Positions 36,580-48,340 of a DNA stretch of 64,000 bases are shown here, piece after piece. The notes below the pieces were generated by a model. It was given only the letters and a program-made list of their open reading frames with translations, searched no databases and was not told the origin of the DNA. Origin of the DNA: Podospora bellae-mahoneyi (Eukaryota > Ascomycota > Sordariomycetes > Sordariales > Podosporaceae). How positions within the stretch are numbered: the first letter of the stretch is position 1; every line of letters begins with the position of its first letter. The position numbers and the translations under genes are program-made. The DNA lies in NCBI RefSeq assembly GCF_035222275.1, contig NW_026946359.1:4340001-4404000 (forward strand). The letters are read 5' to 3'.

Positions 36580-37061
36580 GCTCCTCGCGAGGAGTAAAGT
36601 AATGGAATTTAATAACTAAAGTACGGCGCTAGGTTTTTACTCGTAAAAGCTTCGAAATAGCCTATAATATAGCCGTATAAGCCTATTACTTTTCGGCGTT
36701 TAGTTTCTCCTTTTAACGATATAGAGAGGCTATTAAGGCGGAAGTAAAACCTAAAATATTATAGTTAGAGCAATTAGAACGTATATAGTGATTATATTTA
36801 AAGAAACGTTCGAAAATATAATAATCGGAGATATTAAGGGCCTCGTAAACAAAGTAAAAAAGTATTTCGTTACCGAAGATATAAGTAACGGCTATAAGAT
36901 TTTAACGGCGAAACGTATTAAAAAGACTTTTTAGCGTAAACTTTTTAACGTAGTTAAATATTATAAAAGGTTAATAATAAAAAAGGAAAAATTTACTTAA
37001 AGTTATTAATAAAAAAAATAAATTAGGCTATCGAGACGTTAGCTTAAGAGGGGAAGTATCG

Positions 37062-37484
37062 TATTATAACCCTAACATAAGACGGATTATAGGGCTACGG
37101 AAGTAAGGGCTAATTGGAAAAACGTATATAAGAGTTAATTATAATAAAGGACGACTAATTAGTACGCTTAAAGTACTAAATGAACTAAGTAAAGTACTTA
37201 ATATACTTAGGGTATTAAATAAACTAAATAATCGTAATTAGTATACTAAGGGCACTAAGCATAAGTAAATATAGCTTAGTATAAGGTCTATATATACGGA
37301 GGAACTAGCTAGTATAAATAGATAGTTCCGTAATATATAATATAAATTATAATCGTGGTATCTTAACTATTGTGATTAAGACAAGCCAATTATCATACAC
37401 TGTTTAGCTGTACCGAACTAGGATTATTTAGAAGCGCCTTTAACTAATATCCCTTTCAGAGGTTCTAGATAGGGGTTCGTTATA
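37062..37484 (+). repeat. 3' LTR of gypsy element 1 (U3 type A)
   Basis: 423 bp, starting TATTATAACC (mutated TGTCACAACC). It is about 39 bp longer than the 5' LTR because the U3 repeat unit is present about three times instead of two. More heavily mutated in U3 than the 5' LTR. Confidence 0.85.
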
Positions 37485-37626
37485 GATAGCTATGTAAATA
37501 AACTATTAGAAATTTTTCTGTAAGAGAAATTTAATATCTTAAAGAAAAAATATATAATTTTATATACTAAGTTTATTAATTATACTTCAGTAATTATTTT
37601 TATATTACGAAATGTATCTACGAAAT

Positions 37627-38009
37627 TATAACGAACTCCTGTACAGAACCTCTGAAAGGGACACTGATTAAAGGCTACTTCTGACAATTAGTTTAGTACA
37701 GCTAAGTAGTGCACAACAAAATGTCTTATTGTAATTACAAGATACCGTGAATACAACTGTTGAATTGCATACTGCGGAACCGTCTATCTACACTAGCCAG
37801 TTCCTCCGTATATATAGACCTAATGCCAAGCCGTGCTCACTTCTGCTCAGTGCCTTAAGCACACTAATTATTTCTGCTTAGTCTGCTTATGCCCTAAGCG
37901 TACTAATTAGTCGTCCCTTACTGTGATTGGCTCTTTTAAGCGTTCGCCCGATTGGCCCCTGCTTTCGTGATTCCATAACCAATCGTTATTCCCGTCTAAG
38001 GTGGTGACA
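37627..38009 (-). repeat. Solo LTR, U3 type A, reverse orientation
   Basis: 383 bp in inverted orientation with a perfect 5 bp duplication GAAAT (37622-37626 and 38010-38014). Starts, in reverse, with TGTCACCACC and ends with the shared GTTCGTTATA. It has two U3 repeat units. Mildly mutated. Confidence 0.88.
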
Positions 38010-38285
38010 GAAATAATTACTAGTAATTAACTCCTTAATATTTAGGTTTGTTTATTTGTGGTATATTTCTAATTTATTTTGAAATGAAATTCTTCTAAAA
38101 AAAATCGATTAATAATGTAATTAAATAATGAATTTAAAATTATATATAGAATATTATTGAAAATTAATTCCGCAGTGTTTAAAAGTTTCTTTAAATTGGT
38201 CTTTTTATATTGATGTGTTATAAAGAGCTTTCAGGTTTTTAACACTCTTTATATTGTATTTTATTTAATTTTTAAACTATAGTTT

Positions 38286-38690
38286 TATAACGAACTCCTA
38301 TATAGAACCTCTGAAAGGGATACTAGTTGAAGGCACTTCTAAACAATCCTAGTTTGGTATAGCTAAATAATATATAACAAATGGCTTATCTTAATTATAA
38401 TAGTTAAGATACTACGATTATAATTTATATTATATACTGCGGAACTATGTATTTATAGTAGCTAGTTCCTCCGTATATATAGACTAGTGGACCGTGAACC
38501 GTTAACTTATAGACGGTCCTCGGTCCCCTCCTAATTGGCCGATACTAGACCGTGGACCATGAGACTTACCACAGTCCCTGGTCCTTATTTTATTAGTCCG
38601 TTCCGTGTAACTGGACCGTGAGCCCCGCTCGATCGCTCGGTCCAGCCCTAATTGGTCCAGTGTGCCCCACTGTCTCCCAAAGCCGTGACA
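38286..38690 (-). repeat. 3' LTR of the truncated gypsy element (U3 type B)
   Basis: 405 bp, starting in reverse TGTCACGGCTTTGGGAG and ending GTTCGTTATA. It is the same U3 type as the solo LTR at 36180-36579, with moderate RIP-type transitions. Only its left side carries the AGTTT duplication. Confidence 0.85.
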
Positions 38691-40061
38691 AATAATTTTA
38701 TATTTACCGTATTACATTTCTAATATCGTTTATTTAATAAGTTTTTACGCGAGACTATTGTCTTTAACGATTTTTATAATAATTTCCGTGATAATTTATA
38801 CTAATTAATTTTATAATATTTATATTTAAAAATCTTTTTTTTTATACTTTACTTTTAGCCTTTTTATTATTTCCCGTAGCTCTCAAAACTTTACTTTCTT
38901 TTATCTAGTATATTAATTAAACTTTTCTTTAAACTCTATTACTTTAATTTATTAATATTTAATAGTTACTACCTTTATAATTATCCGTTTCTTTAATATA
39001 ATAATTACTGTAATTTCTTTCTTTTTAATTAAGTCGTTTCAATACCTAATAATCTTTTTAGAAAAAATCTTACTTAACTAGAGTTAAAATACTTGAAATT
39101 ATTTTTACTTTAGCCCTAGCTTTACAGTCTTTATTACTATATAATATTAATATTTATCGGTCTTAAGTATATAATACCGGAATCATTAATATTAAAGTAT
39201 TTCTTTTTACGTTTATCGTTGGAACGGTTATTATTAAAGTATTCTTTATTACCGTAATAACTTTTATTATTACTTTTTTTCCCTATACGACGTTAGAATT
39301 ATTAATCGTTAATTTATATAGCTATAGTAATATATTTATCGATAATATTAAACCTTAATTTCTTATATAATTTATTTTTTACTTTTTCTTTAAGGCCGTT
39401 ATTAAAGAACTATATTAATTTTTTATCGTTAATAGTATTACGTAAATTATTGATTTTATAGAAAACCGCGTAGTTAATTATTAAACGTATTTAATATAGA
39501 TTTATAAATTTCTTTACGTATACCTTACCTAGTTATATTCCCTAAATATTCTTTAAGCTTAATTTTAAAGATACGATAGCTCTCGAAGTATTCTAGGGTC
39601 ATTCTTTTTTAAAATTTCTAACCTTTTTTATAATAATTATCGAAAATAAGCTTAAACTACGCGAAAGCCCTATCTTTAAGTCTAATAGCCGCGAAAATCA
39701 CTTTCGACTTTTCGTTAATAAACTAATTTAAATATTAATAAAATAGGTTTTAAATTAAATTAAAATCTTTTAAGCTTTACTTTTCTTCCTCTATAATATT
39801 TTAGTACCGGAAATTTACAAATTATTTTAAGTAAAATTAATATAATAATAATTTACTTCCGAGTTTACTAAACCTTATCTTTAAATTCTTTAAAGCGCTA
39901 TAACTTATTCTATAGTAAGTTAAACGTTAGTACTAATAAAAGGTCCTTCGCTACCCGGGCTAAGCGGGACGCTTCCTATTTAAACATTTTTAAGTCCGGC
40001 TATAATAGTAAAAAAGACGCTTTTAACCTATTTATAATAGAATTAAAATAAGTATATAACG
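38691..40061 (-). pseudogene. Gag-side interior remnant of the truncated gypsy element
   Basis: In reverse orientation this aligns with about 29,513-30,880 of gypsy element 1; for example both carry ATAGGAAGCGTCC and AGCCCGGGTAGCGA. No frame is open. It corresponds to the leader and gag region by position, but I could not identify a gag motif after RIP. Confidence 0.7.
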
Positions 40062-40440
40062 TATAATGAACCCTTATTTAAAACCTCTAAAAAGGATATA
40101 AATTAAAAGTACTTTTAAATAATCCTGGTTCGGTATAGCAAAATAGTATATAATAATAGCTTATTTCGATTATAATAATTTAGATATTAAAGATTATAAT
40201 TTAAATTATATCTTGCGGAACTATTTATTTATACTAGCCAGTTCCTCCGTATATATAAACCTAATACTAAGCCTTAGATTATTCTATTTTACGAGGATTA
40301 TAACTAACTTTCGAGGATCATAAATAATTCCCAGGAATCATTTATGATTCCTTGTACCTTAGATAATCCACTTCCTATTGTCTATCCTTCTCTCCTATAA
40401 TTGGTTCTGCTAGCGATTAACTATACGTCTTGTGCCCCGC
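40062..40440 (-). repeat. 5' LTR of the truncated gypsy element, main piece (U3 type C)
   Basis: Contains the shared R-U5 half and most of a third U3 type. The missing first ~36 bases lie on the far side of the nested element at 48095-48130 and begin TGTCACAGTTAAG in reverse. Total length would be about 415 bp. U3 includes a near-palindrome GGAATCATTTATGATTCC at about 40,343-40,360. Confidence 0.78.
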
Positions 40441-40823
40441 TATAACGAACCCCTATCCAGAACCTTTAAAAGGGATACTGGTTGAAGGCTACTTCTAAAT
40501 AATCCTAGTTCGGTATAATTAAACAATATATAATAAAATATTTTAATATAATTATAAAATACTATAACTATAACTTAAATTATATATTGCGGAACTATCT
40601 ATCTATACTAGCTAGTTCCTCCGTATATATATACCCTATACTAAGCCTAGCGTTATTCTGGATCGATAGACTCGACCTTCGATCCTATCGATATTATCCC
40701 TCCGGGGTTAACTCCTTTAGCTCGACCCTCGATCTTAATAATCCTATTTTAATTAGTTTTTAATCTTATATTAATAATTAGTCTATAGTGCGCCTATACC
40801 TTATTAGGTATTAAACCGTAATA
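40441..40823 (-). repeat. 3' LTR of gypsy element 2 (U3 type D)
   Basis: 383 bp and strongly mutated. Its reverse start TATTACGGTTTAATACC corresponds to TGTCACGACTTGACACC of the other copy, a string of C-to-T and G-to-A changes. Confidence 0.85.
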
Positions 40824-42709
40824 TAACGCTCCCCTTTTTAAACTAAAGTCCCGTCGGCCTAGCGTATTTTCCTTCGTTTATTAATGCTTATAAATTTTCC
40901 TTTTTTTCCTTTACTCTTTATACTTTAATATATTTAATTATATAAGTAAAACGTAATTGGATATTAAACTTCTATATATAAAAATAATAAATTATAATAA
41001 ATTATCTACTATAGTTTTATAGTTTACTATTATTATAAAGCGTATTTAATTTTTTTACGAAAAACGTAATTTTTTTTATAAAGTTTTTCTTTTCATTTCC
41101 GAGCGTTATACTATTTATATATAATATAATTAGTCCCTTTATAACGCTTATAAATTATTTATTTAATAGTTCTATAAAATTATTTTTTAATATAATTAAT
41201 TAAAAACGGAGATAGTAAAAGTCGAGTTTTAATATATTACTTTAAATTAAAAAATTAATTATTTATATTTATAAAAACGATTATAGTTTAAGTGAATAAC
41301 TATAATTATTTCCTATAACTTTAATAATATAGAAAAACTAAAATATATTAAGTAGGAAAAAACTATATTAATTATATAGTTTACTTTATTATTTAACGAC
41401 GTTTCTCCTTTTCCGGCTTTCGCTTCTCCGGGTCCTTTAAATTGTTATATAACGGAATTTCTTACCGCCGTACCCTCCGACTATTATTTCTTAAACTTTT
41501 CTTTAAACTTCGAATAGTTATTTAAACTTTTTTTCGACTTTAGTATAATTAATCTTTTTTTCTTAACTACCTAGAATATTATTAATAATATATTTTTTAC
41601 TTTTTAAAGTAATTAAAATATATAACGCTATTTATATTTAATCCTCCTTATATTTTTTAACTTTATAATATAAAGTATAATATACCGATTATTTTTTTAA
41701 AGGCGTAAGTTCGACTCTTATTAAAGTTCTTTTGATTTTACTTTATAATTATCCGGCTATAATTTAAAATTAGATTTTTATTATCCGCCAGTAATGTATT
41801 TTTTATAATAATAAAAATATATAATATTAATTATATTTAAATTCTTTCTTACCTTTTAATTTTATAATATAGTATATAATATATTAATTACTTTATTAAA
41901 GGCGTAAATTAGATTCCTATTAAAATTCTTTTAAGTTTAAAAATATTTAATAAAGTTTTTTAAAATTTAAATTTATTTTTATTTATTTAGATTTTAATTG
42001 GTTTAAATATTATCGGTAAAATTCTTTTAATTTATTTAAGTAATTAAAATATATTTATAATTCTTACGAATTATTTATAGCTAAATATTTTAATTAATTA
42101 ATTAAATACTTTAATTTACTTTTATTAAATTATAAATTTAATATTTTTTTTATTATATTTTTTTTTCGTCCTCCGTTATTACTTATATATTAATTTCATT
42201 TATTAGTAATATAAGCTTTAACAGTAAAATATAAAAGATATATAACTATAAATATATTATATTGGGTAGTTTTAATTCGAATATTATTTCCGATATTTTT
42301 CTTTTAATCTTAAACGGATCTATTTTTTTATAGTTTAATCTTTTATTAAATCTTTTAATATATATATTATATATAAAAAAATATTATATTTTTTCCTTTT
42401 AAATAAGGTCCTTTAAGCTTTTTAGTATTATAATATTTCTATATTTTTTCCTTTATAAACTTTAATTTTTATTTAAGTTTATTATAAAATATATATATTT
42501 TATTTAATTTAACCTTAACCTTAAATACTTTAATAATAAACCATTATTATAGGTTTACTTTATAATTAAAATTTATAAAAATAAATATAACTTTTATAAT
42601 CTCTATTAATAATATATTATACGTTAATTAAGCCGTAAATAATAATTTCATTTAATTATTTTATTCGAAATTAATATAATTTTATAAATATTATTTTATA
42701 ATTTAATTA

Positions 42710-42960
42710 AACCGTTTCGTTTAACTATTTATTTAAAGGTAATAAACTAAAGATATTTTATTTACTACCCTTAATTTCGTTATTAATACTTTTTAAAATT
42801 TCGATACGAATTTTAATATCGCGATTTATAATAAATTTTTTTTAATTATATATATTTTACTATAATATACTATAGTAATACGTCCGTTAATTACTTTACT
42901 AATTAGGTTTCTTTATATAGTAAGAAATATATTTATTTAATAAGTTTATCGATTACTATT
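42710..42960 (-). pseudogene. Integrase core remnant, gypsy element 2
   Basis: The minus-strand frame shows a mutated counterpart of ITDRDxKF followed by a KLG-like and SxxHPQ-like spacing, interrupted by stops. It aligns with 34,575-34,860 of element 1. Not functional. Confidence 0.65.
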
Positions 42961-44559
42961 AATATATTATTATACTTAATATTAATTACTATATTTTTAA
43001 ACTTTAATAATTTAATAATAAAATTTATTATAATTTAATTTTATAGCCGTTCCGTTATTAATAATAGTTTTAGAAATCTATAAAGCTTATACTTTATAAT
43101 CTTTATTTTTTTATATATATAGTATAATTAAATAACTTTTTTAATATTATTTTTAATCTTTAATTAATTAAAATATTACTTAATTTTCTCTATAGTTTTA
43201 ATAATATTTATATATCCTCCGAACTTTAATATATAAATATTTATTACTAATACTATCCGGTTATTTAACTTTATATACGTTTTATTTTTACACTATAACT
43301 TTCTTTAATTATTTTTTTAAATACTTTATAATTTTAATTTTTCTTATTAATATTACTCTATAATATCGTTATATAATTTCCTTTAATATTTATTAAAAAT
43401 AATTTTTTTACGATATATTATATAATACTTTATTTACGGTTATAATAAATATTTAAAAGTATTATTAAGCGTTTCTTTAAATAATAATAATATTTTTTTA
43501 AATATATTTTTATAATAGTCGGTACGCCGGCTAACTATATTTACTTTAGTATTCTCCGATTCTTTTTTATAATTAATTTAAAAATTAAATTCCGAAAGAA
43601 ACTTTAATTATTATATTTACCGTACGTTAAAGACTTTTATAATAATAAAGTACCGTAGGTTTTTATAATCCGTATAAATCTATATTTTATATTTAATATT
43701 ATTAAAGTATAATTTTCATCCCTTAAACGCTTTAATAATAATAAATAATTTTTTATTATAAATTAAATAGTTTTAATGTATTTTCTTAAGCTTTTTCGAA
43801 AAAAGAATTATTAAATACAATTTATTATTATTATTTTTTTATTTTAATTATTTATCGATTATATAATTTAATATATTTACTTTAACCTTAAATAGTTAAT
43901 TAAAGTTTAATAATTTAAATACTAGGTCCTTTAAAATAATTTCTTTTAACTTTTAAAAAACTTATTTTTTTTCTTACCTTTACCGAAAATTTATATTTTT
44001 TTTAATTAAATAATTAAAAAGCTTTACGATTTTCACGTACTTTCGAATATATATCTTATAGAAATTTATAAATCTTAAAAATTCTTTAACGTATATTTAT
44101 AATTATAGTATAAGTTAATTTTTAATTATTATAATTTTTTTTAAATTTTATATAAACCGTACTTAATAATATTAAATATTTTAAATATATTATTTTTTAT
44201 ATATAAAACTTATTTTTTTTATTAATTAAAAGTCCGGCTTTATATAACGCGTTAAGTATTTTTCGTACGTATTATTTATATTTTTTTAAAGTACGTAAGT
44301 AAATAAAAACGTTTTTAAAATAATATATTATTATTTTGTCGAAGTACTTTTATATTATATAATTAACGAGAGATTAAAACGTCGTGGATATATTAATTAA
44401 TTTAAATAGTATTCTAAAATATTCGAAATAACTATAGAGCGTACGAAACGCTATTTTTTATTCGTTTCTTTTTTTAATCTATATATATATATATCCGATA
44501 AGTATATTTAAATATATAAAATATCGTACCCTTATTGATTAACTTTATAATTTAAATAT

Positions 44560-44700
44560 TAATAATAGTAGGTAATTATTTTTTATTATTTCGTTATTTA
44601 ATTACTAATAATTTATATATAATCGTAAATCACTATTCTTTTTCCGTATAAAGAAGACGGGGTATTTTACTAACGATATAAATTCCTTAATATAATTCTT
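44560..44700 (-). pseudogene. Reverse transcriptase remnant, gypsy element 2
   Basis: The minus-strand frame reads KNYIKEFISLVKYPVFFI, then KK, then DLRLYINY followed by two stops and LNNEIIKNNY. This is the same RT palm region as in element 1, slightly better preserved (the DLRL arginine remains). Not functional. Confidence 0.8.
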
Positions 44701-47700
44701 TTTTAAATTTTTATTTAAATATTTTTATAGCTTTTTATTTTATTTATTATTAATATAATATATTTTAAATAACTATAATTTAGTTTCTTTTTTTAATTTA
44801 ATTTTATAATTTTATAGCCCTCGCTTTAAAAACCCTTCTAAATATTTAACCGTAAAGGCTAAATATCTTTAATATTTTATTAATATTACTTTTTTTTCGC
44901 TTTTTTTTATATTATTATAATAAATATATTTATTAAGCTTTAATATTTTTATTAACGTTATTAATTTTATTTTTTTAATTTTATTATTTATATCGATAAA
45001 CTATATTATTATTTTTTAAATTCTTTACGGTAATACCGTAGAGGGTACTTATCCTATACTTTACTCCGTATATATTTTTAATTTTCTATCGTTAAATAAA
45101 TACTTTTAAAAAATTTTTAATTATAAATAATTATTATTCCTCTAATCGATATTTAAATTATAATTTTTATATTATAATTACTTTAGGATTATATTTTTCG
45201 AAAGTCCTATATCTATAATATTAAATATTATTAAAACTATTTTACTTTTGATTATAATATTTAAAAGTAATATTTCTTTATAAACTTTTTATATAAAAAA
45301 TAGTTTTTATATTATAATTTTTTTTTTATTTTTTTTTATAATATTTAAGCTTAATATAGAAACTATAATAAAATTAAGTTCGTATTTATATTACTATTTA
45401 TTAATATTATTATTTAAAAAAGTTTTATTATTTAATAATTTAAAGGTATTTATTTTTTTTACTTTTTTTTATATAGTAGCGACTTTACTAATAAACTTTA
45501 ATTCGTTATTTTATACCTTTACTTTATATTAATATTTTCGAAAATACCGTTTATAATTTATTAAAGGTTAATAGCCTCCGCGAAAAGCCGTAAGTAGTTT
45601 CTTAAGTAATTATATCGTTTAAAAATATTTTTTTACTTTAGGTTAGTTAATAATGTAAAGCTTTTTAATTATATTTATTTAACTTCTTTTTATTTCCATT
45701 TTTTACTTTTTTAATATTTTTTCGTATTTTTATTTAATAATAATTCTTCTATTTAATTTTATATACTTTATTTTAATAATATTATTTAACTTTTTTCTAT
45801 AAATATATTATATAGTTTAAGCTTAAGTATTATTTTAATCTTATTTTTTTTAAAAAGTATATACTATCGTTTATATTTTAATTATTTATATACTTAATGT
45901 AATATCTTATATATTATAATATAATTTATATAATTTAAAGGTTATCCTTTAATTTAACCGGATTTTAAACCTTTCATAAAAAATAATTATTTAAATCTTT
46001 TTACTAAACTTTTTTTTATTTAATTATAGTTTTTTTAATTAACTATAATTTACTTTGCTTACTTACCTTACGTATCGGCTAATAATCGTATAGTAATTTA
46101 TTTTAATAATACTTTATATATTTATATATAATATATTAAAATTAAAGTATTTTTTAATATTTTAAATATTTAAAATAAAATTATATTATATTTCCTTTAT
46201 AAAATATATACTATATAGATATTTATATATCTCTTAATAATTTTGCGATCCTAATATTAATAACCTTTTTACTTTTTTAATATTTTTTTAAACTTTTATA
46301 TATAAACTTTATAAATTATAATATATCTTATAAAATAATAAATCTATACTTACTATATTACCTTTCCGATATTATTTATTTAATAAGTTTTTATATAAAA
46401 CTATTATCTTTAGCGACTTTTATAATAATTTCTATAGTAATTCATATTAATTAATTTTATAATATTTATATTTAAAAATCTTTTTTTTTATACTCCGCCT
46501 TTAGCTTTTTTATTATTTCCCGTAGCTTCTAAAACTTTACTTCTTTTTATTTAATATATTAATTAAAGTTTTCTTTTAATCTTACCGCTCCGCTTTATTA
46601 ATACTTAATGATTATTATTTTTATAACCCTCGGTCTTTTTAATATAATAATAATTACGATTTTTTTTTAGCTGAATCGTTTAAATACTTAATAATCTTTT
46701 TAAAAATATTTTCTTTTATTATAATTAAAATACTTAAAATTGTTTTTACTTTAGCTTTAGCTTTATAGCCTTTACTATTATATAGCGTCGATATTTATCG
46801 GTTCTAAATATATAATATTAAAGTAATTAATATTAAAGTATTATTTTTTACGTTTATTATTAAAACGGTTATTATTAAAATATTTTTTATTACTATAGTA
46901 ACCCCTATTATTACTTGTCTTTTCCGTATAACGTTAAAATTATTAATTATCGATCCGTATAATTATAATAATATATTTATTAATAATATTAAACTTCGAC
47001 TTTTTATATAATTTATCCTTTATTTTTTTTTTAAAGTTATTATAGAAAAGCTATATTAATCCTTTATTATTAATAATACTATATAAATTATCGATTTTAA
47101 ATAAAATTATATAGTTAGCCGTTAAGCGTATTTAATATAAATTTATAAACTTTTTTTATATATACTTTATTTTATCGTACTTCTTAAATATCTTTTTTAG
47201 TTTAATTTTAAAAATATAATAGTTTTTAAAATATTTTATAATAATCTTTTTTTAATCGGCTAATTTCTTTTTATAATAATTATCGAAATTAAATTTAAAT
47301 TACGTAAGAGCTTTATCCTTAAGTTTAATAGCTATAAAGATTATTTTCGACTTTTTGTTAATAAATTAATTTAAGTATTAACGAAAACAGATTTTAAATT
47401 AAATTAAAAACCCTTTAAACTTTACTTTTCCTCCTCTATAGCGCTCCGGTACCGGAAACTTAAATATTACTTTAAGTAAGGTTAATATAATAATAATTTA
47501 TTTCCGGATTTATTAAACTTTATTCTTAAGTTCCTTAAGTTGCTATATTATTTATTTTATAGTAAATCGAATATTAATAATAGTAAAAGGTCCCTCGCTG
47601 CTTGGGCTAGGCGGGACGCCTCTTATTTAAACGTTTTAAGTCCGGCTATAGTAATAAAGAAACGCTTTTAATTTATTTATAATAAAGTTAAAATAAATAT

Positions 47701-47706
47701 ATAACG

Positions 47707-48089
47707 TATAACGAATCCCTATTTAGAAGCTTTAAAAAGGATATTAGTTAAAGGTTATTTTTAAATAATTTTAGTTCGGTATAGCTAAATAATATATAAT
47801 AAAATATTTTAATATAATTATAAAATACTATAAATATAATTTAAAATATATACTACGGAACTATCTATCTATACTAACTAGTTCCTCCGTATATATATAC
47901 CCTGTGCCAAGCCTGGCATTATCCTGGATCGATAAACTCGACCCTCGATCCTATCGATACTATCCCTCCGGGGTTAACTCCTTTAGCTCGACCCTCGATC
48001 CCAATGATCCTATTCTGATTAGTCCTTAACCCTGTGCTAATAATTGGTCCGTGGTGCGCCTGCACCCCACTAGGTGTCAAGTCGTGACA
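47707..48089 (-). repeat. 5' LTR of gypsy element 2 (U3 type D)
   Basis: 383 bp. U3 (47,900-48,089) is almost unmutated while R-U5 is RIP-affected. It starts in reverse TGTCACGACTTGACACC. U3 holds two direct copies of GGATCGAGGGTCGAG about 50 bp apart. Confidence 0.87.
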
Positions 48090-48094
48090 CGCGC

Positions 48095-48130
48095 ATACGG
48101 TCCGTCCTGCCTGTTGGCTTAACTGTGACA
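48095..48130 (-). repeat. Displaced first 36 bp of the U3 type C LTR
   Basis: In reverse it begins TGTCACAGTTAAGCC, a canonical LTR start for this family, and is immediately followed by the nested element. The AGTTT duplication lies at 48131-48135. It completes the LTR whose remainder is at 40062-40440. Confidence 0.72.
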
Positions 48131-48340
48131 AGTTTAAATACTAAATCAATATTTTTTATAACAATATTTTTTTATTTCAAATAAAAATTTCAACATCATT
48201 TTATCATTTTTATTACTATTTGATATTAAATTTTTCATTATAAGTATATAGGTAAAAGTAGAGATATAATAATTTTAATCAAGTTAATATAGTGTTAAAA
48301 TACAGCTTTTGTTTATGGATTTCACAATGTATTTGAGCCC

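Larger units (their letters stand above)
29129..37484 (+). mobile_element. Full-length RIP-degraded Ty3/gypsy retrotransposon 1
   Basis: An 8.36 kb element bounded by direct LTRs (29129-29512 and 37062-37484) and a perfect 5 bp target duplication GATAG (29124-29128 and 37485-37489). A purine tract (AAGAGGGGAAG, 37046-37056) lies just inside the 3' LTR. The interior is extremely TA-rich with CpA and TpG almost eliminated, typical of heavy RIP, and no frame is intact. Reading through stops recovers reverse transcriptase near 32,870-33,010 and integrase near 34,575-34,860. RT before integrase is the Ty3/gypsy order. Two later insertions interrupt it (about 31,596-31,955 and 36,180-36,579). Confidence 0.88.
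40441..48089 (-). mobile_element. Full-length RIP-degraded Ty3/gypsy retrotransposon 2, nested in an LTR
   Basis: A 7.65 kb minus-strand element with two 383 bp LTRs (47707-48089 as 5', 40441-40823 as 3') of U3 type D. A purine tract (read in reverse, AAAAAGGGGAG, near 40,829-40,840) precedes the 3' LTR. It sits inside the 5' LTR of the 38,286-48,130 element; the flanking 5-mers are CCCGC (40436-40440) and CGCGC (48090-48094), one mismatch apart. The interior is RIP-destroyed, but RT and integrase remnants are legible in the same order as in element 1. Confidence 0.85.
38286..48130 (-). mobile_element. Truncated gypsy element with unlike LTRs, host of a nested element
   Basis: The two boundaries carry a perfect 5 bp duplication AGTTT (38281-38285 and 48131-48135), so this was one insertion. 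In minus orientation it consists of a 5' LTR (48130-48095 plus 40440-40062, split by the nested element), an interior piece with the gag-side region (40061-38691), and a 3' LTR (38690-38286). The interior aligns with the first 1.3 kb after the 5' LTR of gypsy element 1 and then stops abruptly at the 3' LTR; RT and integrase are missing. The two LTRs share R-U5 but have unrelated U3s (types C and B), which normal reverse transcription should not give. A second insertion followed by LTR recombination would explain it. Confidence 0.8.
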
